A DNA stretch of 64,000 nt from CBDCRK01 sp965220955 (GCA_965220955.1 CBDCRK010000037.1:434001-498000); one strand, 5' to 3'; positions 44,801-52,791 are shown, counted from the first letter of the stretch. Notes: a model not told the origin generated them from the sequence alone. Numbers and translations: made by a program.

Positions 44801-45293
44801 ATTTATCAAGGATCGCATCGAGAATGGAACTCATGTCATCCCAGAACTTCTTGAATTCCTCATCCACTCCGCGTGGACGACCGAGTGCGTCACGGTGAGC
44901 ACGGGCGTGAAAACCGTAACTGTTGCCTCTACCCGGCATCTTCAACCACGCCTGCGCCACAAGGTCCGTCTCGGGAATATCCAAACCTCTAAGGATGGCT
45001 AGGATCTCGGCCTGATGCTTCTCCTCACCTGGCCTTCCTTTTTTCTTAAGACGCTCCGTACGCTCTATCACGGACTCCAGCACGTCACGAAGCGCACTCT
45101 CTACTTCACGAAGAAGGTGAGCCACTTGGTGAGTTGTTGTTTCAAAAGGCGGAACCTCTGTCATGTGTCGACAGGCGTCACGGTAAAACGCCGCTTGCCC
45201 TGGGCTGATCAAACGTAGCAGTTTTTGATAAATCCGTTCCTGGCGTGGATCTTCGAAGCGGAATGGTTTAATGGTAGGTTCCTTTGGCTCCAC
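41850..45293 (-). CDS. 1147-residue Trp-rich, probably helical-repeat protein in a type I RM operon
   Basis: I do not recognise this family. It begins with GTG whose first base overlaps the hsdS stop (TAGTG), behind GGGGAGAA, so it is coupled to hsdS. The sequence is soluble, without signal peptide or membrane segments, and has no P-loop, kinase, nuclease or helicase motif that I can see. It has about three dozen Trp (near 3%) and a series of leucine-rich helix pairs that suggest HEAT/TPR-like repeats (for example DLVTAAGEDTLALLCDLLDSAIRL, RVPALVEKLEQRPWCIFHRIALHLL, the final AACEAATTLVHRLGARGYLEFRDLL-like end). The tail LGARGYLEFRDLL recalls the ends of large helical proteins in SIR2-type defence genes, but this is weak. 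Possible accessory factor or sensor of the RM system. Confidence 0.75.
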   Translation of the reverse strand: MEPKEPTIKPFRFEDPRQERIYQKLLRLISPGQAAFYRDACRHMTEVPPFETTTHQVAHLLREVESALRDVLESVIERTERLKKKGRPGEEKHQAEILAILRGLDIPETDLVAQAWLKMPGRGNSYGFHARAHRDALGRPRGVDEEFKKFWDDMSSILDAILDKFETRYLTIFKFLDELLTKSTPSADDVKQLRNHVPNNQVTLSYFFDRLPSPAWLEPLQTEGFFRHPPELDRDYEKGTIGFPFWPESRCLARMAARAPKMVLEIIVQIPDTDNVRVHEDLADAALAMPAEMAAEWAKKEAKWVEKQESLFFLLPEKLGVLVGHLARGGQVKAALDLARSLLAVLPDSRAADRTREKEVYRLQPEPRARFDTWDYEEILHKNIPDLVTAAGEDTLALLCDLLDSAIRLSRSHEENEGPEDYSYSWRPAIEDHEQNHPYGLRDFLIEAVWDVAEQIAGTEPSRVPALVEKLEQRPWCIFHRIALHLLRVCPDAASSLIVERLTDRARFDKPSLWHEYVLLLQDHFPHLSPDNQKKILDWIATGPDIEGFKVGQEEETDKRLMDEEAEQYAKYWRLRHLAPLRDVLPPEWGQHYNEWVAELGEPEHPDFFSYSPGVSWGPTSPKGAEDLRSMSFQDIVAFLQTWRQPSGDPTEPSPEGLGRELATVVASEPERFAGHAGRFQELDPTYVRWFLSGLRDAVKEKRAFPWRPVLELCQWVMKQPREIPGRRGEYTDLDPGWVWTRGAIADLLYTGFGVEDDLADIPFDLRDLAWEVLKPITDDPDPTPDFGGQNMDLATQSIKTTRGKAMHAVMRYALWVRRHIENEPNGKERMARGFDEMPEVREVLDTHLDPGQDRALAIRAVYGQWFPSLVLLDREWAAAHVSKIFPSDESLRDLRAAAWETYLFFRAPYDSVFEVLREEYSRAVERIGTGDTQRRHMADPEERLAEHLMVLYWRGKLSLDEPDSLLARFYAKASDKLCGHAFSVRGRRLYHAQENTVPPEILDRLRILWEQRLDAARSATPLSHAVELAAFGWWFTSRKFDDVWAMAQLTEVLRLIGKVDADRRVVERLAALAVDMPQQVVECLHLMVEGDKEGWAIYGWREHARTILATAIQSYNAEACEAATTLVHRLGARGYLEFRDLLGGGS

Positions 45294-46486
45294 TATAGTT
45301 CTCCCCGGAAGGCACGTTCAAGGACTGACTGTTCTATTTGGTCGAGAAGTTCAGCATCCCGCACCTGTAAGCGGTGCATTTCGTCTACCTCGGTCTGAAT
45401 GGAATCGAAGTAAGCAGCAATTGTTCTTTGTTCGTCAATCGAACTCGGATACCGAACGACAACGGGATAAAGTGTGACTCCAGAAATTACTGGCTGTGCG
45501 GCGCGATTTGCATATTGGTTGAGATTTGCCGCTGACAATAGATATAAAAGGAACTTGTCATCCAGGGGAACTAGCTTTTTTTCGATATAAAGCGCGTTAT
45601 CTGTGACCCATGACCGAGGTTCCGAGATTTGGACGCATCCACACTTTGCGCCCACACGACCGATAACGACTTTGGACTCTTCGAATAGGTACTTATCGTA
45701 AAAGCCGACTATACCGTTACCTCCATAGACAGGGAATTTACCATCTGTTTTTAGCTCACGACTACGAAGAAATTCTCCACTTTTGAGCTTAATCAGTTTG
45801 CAGAGTTCGGCTTTCTTCCAGTTCGGCCTTAAGTCGGTAAACATCTCTGCCAGTGCCGCCTCCATGACGCGGCCGGTGTCGCGGCGGATGGCGGCAGCAA
45901 GGGCGCGAGCCTCCTTCAGTTCAGCCAGCAGCGCCTCGATCCGTGCCACAATCCGGCGCTGGATGTCAAGGGAGCGTGAAGAATTGGACGGGAATGGGAT
46001 TGGTATCAAGAAAGTCGATAGTTCATCTTTACCAATTGCTGCAAAAGTGCTGCCTCTGCCGTAAACAGATAGTTCAGATTCACGTGCACGAACGGTGTAA
46101 AGCAAATAGCGGGGCAAAATATGTTTTGTAGGTCTTATAGCAGCAAGACCTCGTCCAATGCAGCAGCGTTCGCTTGCAAGATTCGTTGGACCTACGGGAG
46201 CTCGAACCGATATGAGAATATCCTCTGGTAAAGCAATCTTGCGGGGATCTGTACACCACTTCATCGCAACCGGGGACAACTCGCCGAATTCCGCCTTTCC
46301 TTGGAAGAAAGGGAGCCCTTCCCCAAAAGTGTTGTAGGACTCGCCTGGAGGCGACTGACCCATGATGATTTCTGCTACTCCCGGCACCCCCAATGGTACC
46401 CACTCCCACTCAGAAGGGAGCGACCAAGGCCCTTGGACAGAGGGCTGCTTAGTTGGGAAGAGGCTCGCTTGTGCGGTCTGGCTCAT
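45293..46486 (-). CDS. hsdS: Type I restriction-modification specificity subunit
   Basis: A 397-residue HsdS. Start MSQTAQASLF follows GGAGGAAACC; a 27-residue longer frame lies in low-complexity repeat sequence. Two target recognition domains: the first about residues 20-180 (WSLPSEWEWVPLG ... GRGSTFAAIGKDEL), the second about 225-370 (KKAELCKLIKLKSGEFL ... VISGVTLYPVVVRYPS), each followed by a coiled-coil spacer (IQRRIVARIEALLAELKEARALAAAI; EQRTIAAYFDSIQTEVDEMHRL). Each TRD reads half of a bipartite site. The gene order hsdR-hsdM-hsdS is on one strand, but hsdM and hsdS are separated by about 1 kb of repeats with a GIY-YIG gene. Confidence 0.9.
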   Translation of the reverse strand: MSQTAQASLFPTKQPSVQGPWSLPSEWEWVPLGVPGVAEIIMGQSPPGESYNTFGEGLPFFQGKAEFGELSPVAMKWCTDPRKIALPEDILISVRAPVGPTNLASERCCIGRGLAAIRPTKHILPRYLLYTVRARESELSVYGRGSTFAAIGKDELSTFLIPIPFPSNSSRSLDIQRRIVARIEALLAELKEARALAAAIRRDTGRVMEAALAEMFTDLRPNWKKAELCKLIKLKSGEFLRSRELKTDGKFPVYGGNGIVGFYDKYLFEESKVVIGRVGAKCGCVQISEPRSWVTDNALYIEKKLVPLDDKFLLYLLSAANLNQYANRAAQPVISGVTLYPVVVRYPSSIDEQRTIAAYFDSIQTEVDEMHRLQVRDAELLDQIEQSVLERAFRGEL

Positions 46487-46719
46487 CAGGTTTCCTCCGA
46501 ACCAGGCGATGGCGCATTTTGCCCCTTTGGCCCTTTTGCTGCCCCTTTGCTGCCTGTCGGTAGACACGGCCTTTCTCTACCTGTCCCTTACTTTTCCGTC
46601 CGATATTCATACGGTATGCGCCCAATAGTAAACGTAATATAAATGGCGGCTTAATGGCGGCTTTGTGGCGGCTTTGGCGGGATAACTTATCAAGCAAGTT
46701 GCTCATATCCTCTGTGTTC

Positions 46720-46860
46720 GTCCTTCGACTAGCTCAGGGCGAACGGGGACAGCAGAAGTGTCTTCGAGAACCGTTCGTGCTGAGTCCATCGAAGCACGAG
46801 CCGCTTCTGGCAGTCTATGTGGCTCCGTCTGCTTTTCGATACGCTCAAGGCGAACGGGAA
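46720..46860. repeat. REP-like TTCGAC/CTCAGG palindromes, upstream cluster
   Basis: Three units: CCTTCGACTAGCTCAGGGCG, CGTTCGTGCTGAGTCCATCG, and TTTTCGATACGCTCAAGGCG with AACGGG. They lie between hsdS and the GIY-YIG gene. No gene is supported in 46487-46900; there is also a short GGCGGCTTTNG tandem near 46.65 kb. Confidence 0.8.
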
Positions 46861-46900
46861 GAAGCGTGAAGCCCCGCCACATGGTCACTACCAATTGCAA

Positions 46901-47197
46901 CTAATCACCAACTTGTCTGCCATGTCTGTGGGCTAAACGCGACACTTCAGCCCAGTCGCTTTGCATCAACGCCTCCTTCTTCTTTCGGCTCCAGCCCTTG
47001 ATCTGCCGTTCACAAGCGAGGGCTTCCTCGCGAGAGAAGAATTCCTGGGAAAAGACCAATGTTACAGGCAGCCTTGTAGACGTATATCCCTCAACCTCGC
47101 CTGCTTGATGCTCTGCTATTCTCTTCTCCAGATTATCTGTGTGTCCAGTATAGTAAGAGTTATCAGTACAGCGCAGAATGTAAACCCAGAAGCCCAT
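46901..47197 (-). CDS. GIY-YIG nuclease family protein
   Basis: A 98-residue single-domain GIY-YIG protein (UPF0213/YhbQ type): VYILRC at 5-10, YYTGHT at 15-20 (the GIY...YIG pair), Arg27 in NLEKRIAEH, and the Glu of ALACERQIKGWSRKKKEAL near 63. All catalytic positions look intact. Fold cuts DNA in other families. It lies between hsdM and hsdS on their strand and is flanked on both sides by TTCGAC/CTCAGG palindromes, which suggests that it arrived with these repeats rather than being part of the RM system. Confidence 0.87.
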   Translation of the reverse strand: MGFWVYILRCTDNSYYTGHTDNLEKRIAEHQAGEVEGYTSTRLPVTLVFSQEFFSREEALACERQIKGWSRKKKEALMQSDWAEVSRLAHRHGRQVGD

Positions 47198-47225
47198 CTT
47201 CTTTCCTTAAGCTGTGTCACACCCC

Positions 47226-47420
47226 GCCCTTCGACAAGCTCAGGGCGAACGGGGAGAAGTTCTATATTCTACCAGAAAACTGTTAAACCGTTCGTGCTGA
47301 GCTTGTCGAAGGGCGAACCCCTCACACCAGCCTGTGAGGAGGAGTTCTATATTCTACCAGAAAATTGTTAAACCGTTCGTGCTGAGTCCGTCGAAGCGCG
47401 AACCCCTCACACCAGCCTGT
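47226..47420. repeat. REP-like palindrome plus a 77-bp direct repeat in two copies
   Basis: A CCTTCGACAAGCTCAGGGCG unit (47226-47254) is followed by two 77-base units, 47259-47335 and 47344-47420, which differ at about five positions and are separated by GAGGAGGA. Each unit begins GTTCTATATTCTACCAG and contains an inverted CGTTCGTGCTGAG...TCGAAG element. The stretch from 47421 to 47540 upstream has no gene. Confidence 0.85.
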
Positions 47421-47540
47421 TCGGGTTTCCCTCAAGCTTCTGCCCCTTTGTTGCCCGTTTGACTTCTTGCTGGCCCCTTTACGACGCCTCTGGCCCATCT
47501 GCACTTGATGGTCGCCTCACGCCTTTCATTACCCTCTCCG

Positions 47541-49112
47541 TTACTTTTCCATTACCTCCGTGTCTCGGATAGGTCCATCAGGGATCTCGCTCGCTCCCTC
47601 GTTGTTACTGAGCATGGCATGCAGGTTCTCAAGAATCGCATGTAACTCCCGGTTGCGCTCCAGCAATGTTGCGGTGAGTTCCGCCGGGTGCGGAAGCTTT
47701 GCGCTTTCCGGCCGGTTGGGATTCTTGGCCGACAGATCGTGGCCACGGGCGGCCAGTGCGTCTGCGGTTTCGATCCAGCAATTGGCGGCTGGCTCGGGCC
47801 GCAGGCCTTCGCCCTGACGGTAGGCATCCCAACACCGCCAGACTTCACGTGCCTCGGCGAAATGCTCGTTGGCGATAGGACTGCCCTTGCTGAATTTCTT
47901 GAGGCCCTCGGGGATAGGCAACTCGTAATAGAGCACCTCCTTCGTCGGCCCCGGTCGCTCAAAAAAGAGGAGGCCAGTCTTCACATCCGAATAGGGGGCG
48001 AATGTGCCGGGCGGCAGGCTCACTACCATGTGTAAGTTAAAGTCATGTAACAGGTCCGCCTTGATCGTGGCAAAGGCGCCACCGCGAAAGAGGGTTCCCT
48101 CGGGCACGACCATGCCGCAGCGAGCCCCATCCCGTGGCTTGAGTTTCTTCATGATGTGCTCGATAAAGAGCAGCTCGGTAGCGTTCGACTTGACCGGGAA
48201 GTTCTGCTGAATCTGTACATTCTCAGTGCCGCCGAAGGGCGGGTTGGTGAGCACTACGTCGAAGCGGTCGGAAACGTTGCGGATATTCTCTTCTAGTGTG
48301 TTGCGCCGTCGAATGTCCGGAGTCAGGACACCATGAAGGACCATGTTCATAAGCCCAAGAAGCGCTGGAACGGATTTCTTCTCTTGACCAAAGAAGGTCT
48401 TGTGCTGCAAGGTTTCGTAGTCCTTACGGCTCTTCTCATGCTTGCGCATGCGTTCGTAAGCCTCGGTAAGGAAGCCAGCTGAGCCACAGGCCGGGTCGTA
48501 CACTGTCTCACTAAGAATGGGATTCACCACCTGTACAATAAAGCGGATCACTGGTCGTGGGGTGTGGAACTCGCCCGCCAGCTTGTTTTCGTTGCCCAGT
48601 TTCTGCAGAAGTCCTTCGTAAACGTGGGAAACAGTGTGAATGTCGTCCGGGTTCTTGAAATCGATGTTGTCTACAATCTCAAGGACATCTTTCAAATTGT
48701 AGGGTGAGGCGCAAACGACAACATTGCGATCGGAAAAGATACCGGCGATTACCTCGCGCTCGGGTGAGCCGGAAAGCGACTGGAGGTAGGGGAAGAGCGT
48801 GCCATGGATAAAGGGGAGCAGGTCGTCAGCAGTCCACCGAGACGACTTGCGCCTGCTGGTCGGCTCGTCCTTCTCCCCCAACACCTGCGGCACCCAGTAG
48901 GACCAACGGTACTCACCTGAAATGATCCGGTTATATGCGCGCCCAACAATATCCGCCTCGGCCTCGAAGATGGCCTCCTGCTCATCAAGAAATTTGAGAA
49001 AGAGCACCCAGGTTAAGTGCTCCACATACTCCATGATGCCGCCGCAGTTATTATCACGGCGCATAATGTCGCAGGCACGCCAGATATCGTTTGTAAGTTG
49101 CTCTCGGCTCAT
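47541..49112 (-). CDS. hsdM: Type I restriction-modification methyltransferase subunit
   Basis: A 523-residue N6-adenine methylase. N-terminal HsdM helical domain (LTNDIWRACDIMRRDNNCGGIMEYVEHLTWVLFLKFLD), then methylase motif I in DPACGSAGFLTEAYERM near residue 205, catalytic NPPF in VVLTNPPFGG near 288, and GAFATIKADLLHDFNLHMVVSLPPGTFAPYSDVKTGLLFF. It methylates host DNA with HsdS. The start overlaps the stop of hsdR by four bases. Confidence 0.93.
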   Translation of the reverse strand: MSREQLTNDIWRACDIMRRDNNCGGIMEYVEHLTWVLFLKFLDEQEAIFEAEADIVGRAYNRIISGEYRWSYWVPQVLGEKDEPTSRRKSSRWTADDLLPFIHGTLFPYLQSLSGSPEREVIAGIFSDRNVVVCASPYNLKDVLEIVDNIDFKNPDDIHTVSHVYEGLLQKLGNENKLAGEFHTPRPVIRFIVQVVNPILSETVYDPACGSAGFLTEAYERMRKHEKSRKDYETLQHKTFFGQEKKSVPALLGLMNMVLHGVLTPDIRRRNTLEENIRNVSDRFDVVLTNPPFGGTENVQIQQNFPVKSNATELLFIEHIMKKLKPRDGARCGMVVPEGTLFRGGAFATIKADLLHDFNLHMVVSLPPGTFAPYSDVKTGLLFFERPGPTKEVLYYELPIPEGLKKFSKGSPIANEHFAEAREVWRCWDAYRQGEGLRPEPAANCWIETADALAARGHDLSAKNPNRPESAKLPHPAELTATLLERNRELHAILENLHAMLSNNEGASEIPDGPIRDTEVMEK

Positions 49113-51748
49113 AGGGTCTCTTTTCTATAAAGACGGTGCTGCATCTCGCCAAGAGTCGTTCGCAACGGCTCAGCACCACCGAAGCGCCTGATGACGCCTA
49201 GCGCCTGGCCCATCTCGCGGAAGGGGGAGAGGCGAAAGACGTCTGGGCTTGCCATCTCAGATACTCCGTTCAGCCGGTACTTGTCGAGGAGGGCCAGGAT
49301 GACTTCGCGAGCCCTCGGATGGTATTTCTCCAGGAAGCGCTGCTCGTAGTTGATAAAGGCATCGGCCCGCTCGTCACGGGTACGAATCGGCTTGTCGAAG
49401 GCAATATGAGCCAGGAGGTCAAACTGGTCAGCCCGCGGTTGAGCCAGGACCTCGGCCAGAACCTCAGTATGAATACTTTCGGCCCCCAGAGCGTCAAGGA
49501 ATGGTTCACGCTTGGCTGGGTCGGTCCAGACCTCCTGTAGTTGGGTCCAGTCAGGCACGTGGCCGATTACTTTCTTTCGGGTGTAGTCCAGATATTGAGC
49601 CAGGGTGAGTTGGTCGCCAGTTCCTTCGACCAGGAAGGTTGCCTCATCAGCAATGGTTACTGTTAGACCTTGTACCTCGATCTTACCTACGGGACCAGTT
49701 TCAGGCTTGAGCTCGATAGTGACAGTCTGAACAGTATCGATAGCTGTCTCCACTGCTACCTGCCGGCGACGGTAGCCAGAACCACCCACGGAGAGGCGCA
49801 CGATCCCGGCCGGAAGTCCTGTGAAGCGAAAGCGGCCGTCCCAGTCAGTGCGGAATGGCCCCTGCTGTTCGTTGAGACCGATGAGGGCGCTAACAGAGGC
49901 ACCAACAACAAGAGCTCCTGAGTCAGCATCCACAACCATTCCCTCAATACAGGCGGTACGTAGACCAGTGACCTCGATAGGGCGTCCCCCAGGCGGGCGA
50001 TCCCACTCGTCAAAGAGACGCGTGGCACCAACATAGTCGATGATCCGAAACCACTCCTTGCCGGTAGCAGCATCCACACGCGCGCCGCGCCCAATGATCT
50101 GCTTGAAAAGAATAGGAGACGCAATGGTCTTCATGAACACAATGTTGCGGCAGGCTGGAACGTCTACACCGGTCGAGAGTAACTCAGCGGTTGTTGCCAC
50201 AACGGGAGTCTTTCGATCGCTGTCCTGGAAGTGCTCGAACCAGGTTGTAGCCTCGCCCTCCTCAGAGATGATGGGGACCGCATAGTTAGAGTAGCCAAGA
50301 TCAGCAAACTCATTCTGCAACAGTCGGGCGACTAGACGTGCGTGGTCCATGTCTACGCAGAAGACCATTGTCTTCTCGGTCGATCCAAAGCGGCGCAGCA
50401 GACCGGCCAGGTGTTTCACCATGACCTCGGTTCGGTCAGGAAGTGTAATTTCACGCTCAAACTGAGGTGTCAGGTAAAGATTGCGCAGGTCGGCTCCTTC
50501 AGGAACATAGATCTCAGCACCCTGAGACCGGGCATCGCGAACATATAGGCCGTCCTTATCCACCGTTGTACGGACCTTGTGGACCTTGTAGGTGGCTAGG
50601 AAGCCATCCTCGATGCCCTGGCCCAGACTGTACTGATAGGCTGGAGGGCACCAGGTGCCTTTTGTAAGGTCGTTCGGATCGACTGGGACTTCAGGTTCCT
50701 CGCTACAGAAGTAGGCATATGTGTCGATATTTTCCGACTGCTTCGGTGTTGCTGTCATGCCCAGCTGGATGGCCTTAGGGAAGTGCCGAAGGATCTCATT
50801 CCACTTGCCGAAACCAGAGCGATGGCATTCGTCGATGATAATAAGACCAAAGAAATCGCGAGGGATGCGGCGATACAGGGATTGGACGCCGTCGTCGGAA
50901 TCCAGAGTCTGGTAAAGAGCAAAGTAGAGGTCGCGGTTGAGGTTTAGTTTGCCACCCTGGACAATACCGCGCGGGTCGGACTGACCACCCGCAAATGGAG
51001 CGAAGACATTGTATGCCTGGTCGCGCAGGACAATACGGTCAGCCAGAAACAAGATGGGCTTTCTCAACCAGCCGGACTTCTTCAGCTTCCAGACGATTTG
51101 AAACGCTGTGAATGTCTTACCTGTGCCCGTAGCCATGGTGAGGAGGATGCGTCGCTGATCACGTGTCACCCGCTCGAGGACACGGCGGACTGCTACTTCC
51201 TGGAAGTAGCGGAGTTCCTTACCGCAGAGGGAAGGCGGACAGGCTGGCTGGAGTAGCGGATCTTTGCCAAAGGAAAGGGTTGGGTCGGCAGCCTGGAACG
51301 TTGCACCTGAGATTGGCCTTTGTGGACGATGGGCATGAAAGCGGGTTAGGAGTTCTTCAGGGGGAGGAAATACGGTGAGTTCATGGCTGCGATTGAGGAA
51401 GAAGTCAAACTCGACGAAACCGTGCCCGTTGCTCGAGTATGCAAACGGGACGCCAAGGGCTAGCGCATACGTCTTGGCTTGCTCAAGGCCAGCATCCACC
51501 GTGTGTGACTCGTCCTTGGCCTCGATAACGGCGATAGCCAGGGCATTGTGAAGACGGAGGAGATAATCAGCACGGCGAGGCTCGCGACGACGCGACTCCT
51601 CACCAACAAGATAAATACGACCTGCAGTAAATGGTTTCCCTCTCTGGAAATAGTGCTCACGTTCGATCTGACTCTCGCCCCACCCGGCGACCCTCAGTTT
51701 GGGGTCAATAAGCTTTGCACGGGTGTCGGCCTCATTCATCAAGCCCAT
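49109..51748 (-). CDS. hsdR: Type I restriction endonuclease subunit R with an Ig-like insertion
   Basis: An 879-residue EcoEI/EcoAI-type R subunit. Order: PD-(D/E)xK nuclease (ADYLLRLHN, IAVIEAKDE, Asp61...Glu76-Ala-Lys78), SF2 helicase with ATGTGKT at 206-212, DECH at 306-309, MTATPK near 331, second RecA domain to QIIGRGARVD near 551. Residues about 598-682 are a carboxypeptidase-regulatory-like beta domain (IEGMVVDADSGALVVGASVS, DWDGRFRFTGLPAGIVRLSV, VTIELKP), which is not a normal HsdR part. The EcoEI_R_C-like helical end (700-879) follows. All catalytic motifs are intact, so DNA cleavage after translocation is likely. Reading frame is unbroken over the insertion. Confidence 0.92.
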   Translation of the reverse strand: MGLMNEADTRAKLIDPKLRVAGWGESQIEREHYFQRGKPFTAGRIYLVGEESRRREPRRADYLLRLHNALAIAVIEAKDESHTVDAGLEQAKTYALALGVPFAYSSNGHGFVEFDFFLNRSHELTVFPPPEELLTRFHAHRPQRPISGATFQAADPTLSFGKDPLLQPACPPSLCGKELRYFQEVAVRRVLERVTRDQRRILLTMATGTGKTFTAFQIVWKLKKSGWLRKPILFLADRIVLRDQAYNVFAPFAGGQSDPRGIVQGGKLNLNRDLYFALYQTLDSDDGVQSLYRRIPRDFFGLIIIDECHRSGFGKWNEILRHFPKAIQLGMTATPKQSENIDTYAYFCSEEPEVPVDPNDLTKGTWCPPAYQYSLGQGIEDGFLATYKVHKVRTTVDKDGLYVRDARSQGAEIYVPEGADLRNLYLTPQFEREITLPDRTEVMVKHLAGLLRRFGSTEKTMVFCVDMDHARLVARLLQNEFADLGYSNYAVPIISEEGEATTWFEHFQDSDRKTPVVATTAELLSTGVDVPACRNIVFMKTIASPILFKQIIGRGARVDAATGKEWFRIIDYVGATRLFDEWDRPPGGRPIEVTGLRTACIEGMVVDADSGALVVGASVSALIGLNEQQGPFRTDWDGRFRFTGLPAGIVRLSVGGSGYRRRQVAVETAIDTVQTVTIELKPETGPVGKIEVQGLTVTIADEATFLVEGTGDQLTLAQYLDYTRKKVIGHVPDWTQLQEVWTDPAKREPFLDALGAESIHTEVLAEVLAQPRADQFDLLAHIAFDKPIRTRDERADAFINYEQRFLEKYHPRAREVILALLDKYRLNGVSEMASPDVFRLSPFREMGQALGVIRRFGGAEPLRTTLGEMQHRLYRKETL

Positions 51749-51783
51749 GCGATGATCTACCCTTATATATACTAGGCATCTTG

Positions 51784-52233
51784 CTAGGTCTTATTATCAG
51801 ATATGACAGGCAGGGGGTTTTCCCAGCGCAAGCCTGGAAACCGAGCGAAGTCTCCGTCGGTCGAACACAGCGTTAATCCATGCTCGATGGCTAGCGCAGC
51901 CAAATGCGCATCCGGAACAAGATTAGATCGTCCTCCCACCTGCTTTAGCAAGGTGCCCAGGATTTCACGATGGCGGTCAGTCGGCTGAGGAATCCAGACC
52001 GGATCAAGATCAAGCCACTGCTCGACTTGGTTCCACGCGTTCGTAATAGACTCCGGGCGTTCGAAGATTCGCGGATTCGACACCAGGCGCACAAAGGCCA
52101 TCAGACTGGGCCACGGAAGACCCACCTGGGCCCTCCCGTTGAGTCGTCCATCCAACCAACCCCGCGCCGCCGCATGTTGGGGTAAGGTAGCCACATGAGC
52201 GTATATCAGCAGGTTGGCGTCCACAAGGATCAC
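51784..52233 (-). CDS. vapC: PIN-domain toxin (VapC-like, TA-associated)
   Basis: A 149-residue PIN nuclease: MILVDANLLIYAHV (Asp5), Glu in the RIFERPESIT helix region, LVPDAHLAALAIEHGLTLCSTDGDFARFPGL with Asp near 108 and the STDGDF Asp near 126-129. It starts inside the stop of the antitoxin gene (4-base overlap). It lies 35 bases before hsdR on the same strand, at the head of the defence island. Confidence 0.87.
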   Translation of the reverse strand: MILVDANLLIYAHVATLPQHAAARGWLDGRLNGRAQVGLPWPSLMAFVRLVSNPRIFERPESITNAWNQVEQWLDLDPVWIPQPTDRHREILGTLLKQVGGRSNLVPDAHLAALAIEHGLTLCSTDGDFARFPGLRWENPLPVISDNKT

Positions 52234-52478
52234 CCGAACATTTCCCCTTCGCTCACCGCCAACGCCTCGGCAATGTCATCCAGACTTCCCATCAGACACC
52301 GGCCTAGGGAGACCGCGGGGGTACGGTATGGGGTAGAACGCCGGCGCGGGGTGACCATCTGGGTAAGCCCGACGCGAAGAGCTTCGTTCACAACCCCTTT
52401 CAGGTTGCCCTTGCGTTTCTTCTGGACCTGCCGCAGGAGAGCTGCAACGTCATCGTCTAGGGTAAGTGTCGTACGCAT
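52230..52478 (-). CDS. vapB: Ribbon-helix-helix antitoxin (VapB-like, DUF2191 type)
   Basis: An 82-residue protein starting MRTTLTLDDDVAALLRQVQKKRKGNLKGVVNEALRVGL, the RHH DNA-binding fold. The tail with RCLMGSLDDIAEALAVSEGE should bind the PIN toxin. Coupled to vapC by overlap. Confidence 0.85.
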   Translation of the reverse strand: MRTTLTLDDDVAALLRQVQKKRKGNLKGVVNEALRVGLTQMVTPRRRSTPYRTPAVSLGRCLMGSLDDIAEALAVSEGEMFG

Positions 52479-52616
52479 ACATCAAAGCATAGATAAGTTG
52501 ATGCTCTAATGCAAGACTGTAATGTAAGATGAGGCCACCTTCGGGTCGCCACTCTGTTCACAGAAGGGCAATGCTTTAATGAAACTGGATCTAGAACGTT
52601 AAGGGAGAGATCTTGC

Positions 52617-52791
52617 TTAGACCCGGGGAATAACTTCCTTGGCCAACAACTCCATCGAGCGCAGCACTACACCCTGGTCAATGCGGATCCTTTTTGTTCG
52701 CCCAGCAATGGCCGCAGCAGCAATCATAGGCGAAGGGCAGTAGCCGTCATCCATGAGGGGCCTGAAGACTGTAGAAAAGCCCGTATTTCAT
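52617..52791 (-). pseudogene. Collapsed LLM-class oxidoreductase gene
   Basis: Behind an intact AGGAGGTTAGGC ribosome binding site the frame begins MKYGLFYSLQAPHG, then stops; one frame over, the sequence continues DDGYCPSPMIAAAAIAGRTKRIRI and ends LRSMELLAKEVIPRV before TAA. These are the first strand, a middle strand and the last helix of a luciferase-like oxidoreductase, so two internal deletions removed more than 250 codons. It is non-functional. Confidence 0.8.

Noticed and set aside
46487..46567. Longer N-terminus of HsdS
   Set aside because: The added 27 residues are basic low-complexity sequence before a clear GGAGGAAACC site and ATG; the domain begins after that ATG.
47259..47420. 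CRISPR array
   Set aside because: Only two 77-bp units with an 8-bp spacer and an internal palindrome; no cas genes in the window.
49109..51748. HsdR as two fused or frameshifted genes because of the Ig-like segment
   Set aside because: The frame is continuous and both helicase and C-terminal domains keep their normal order on either side.
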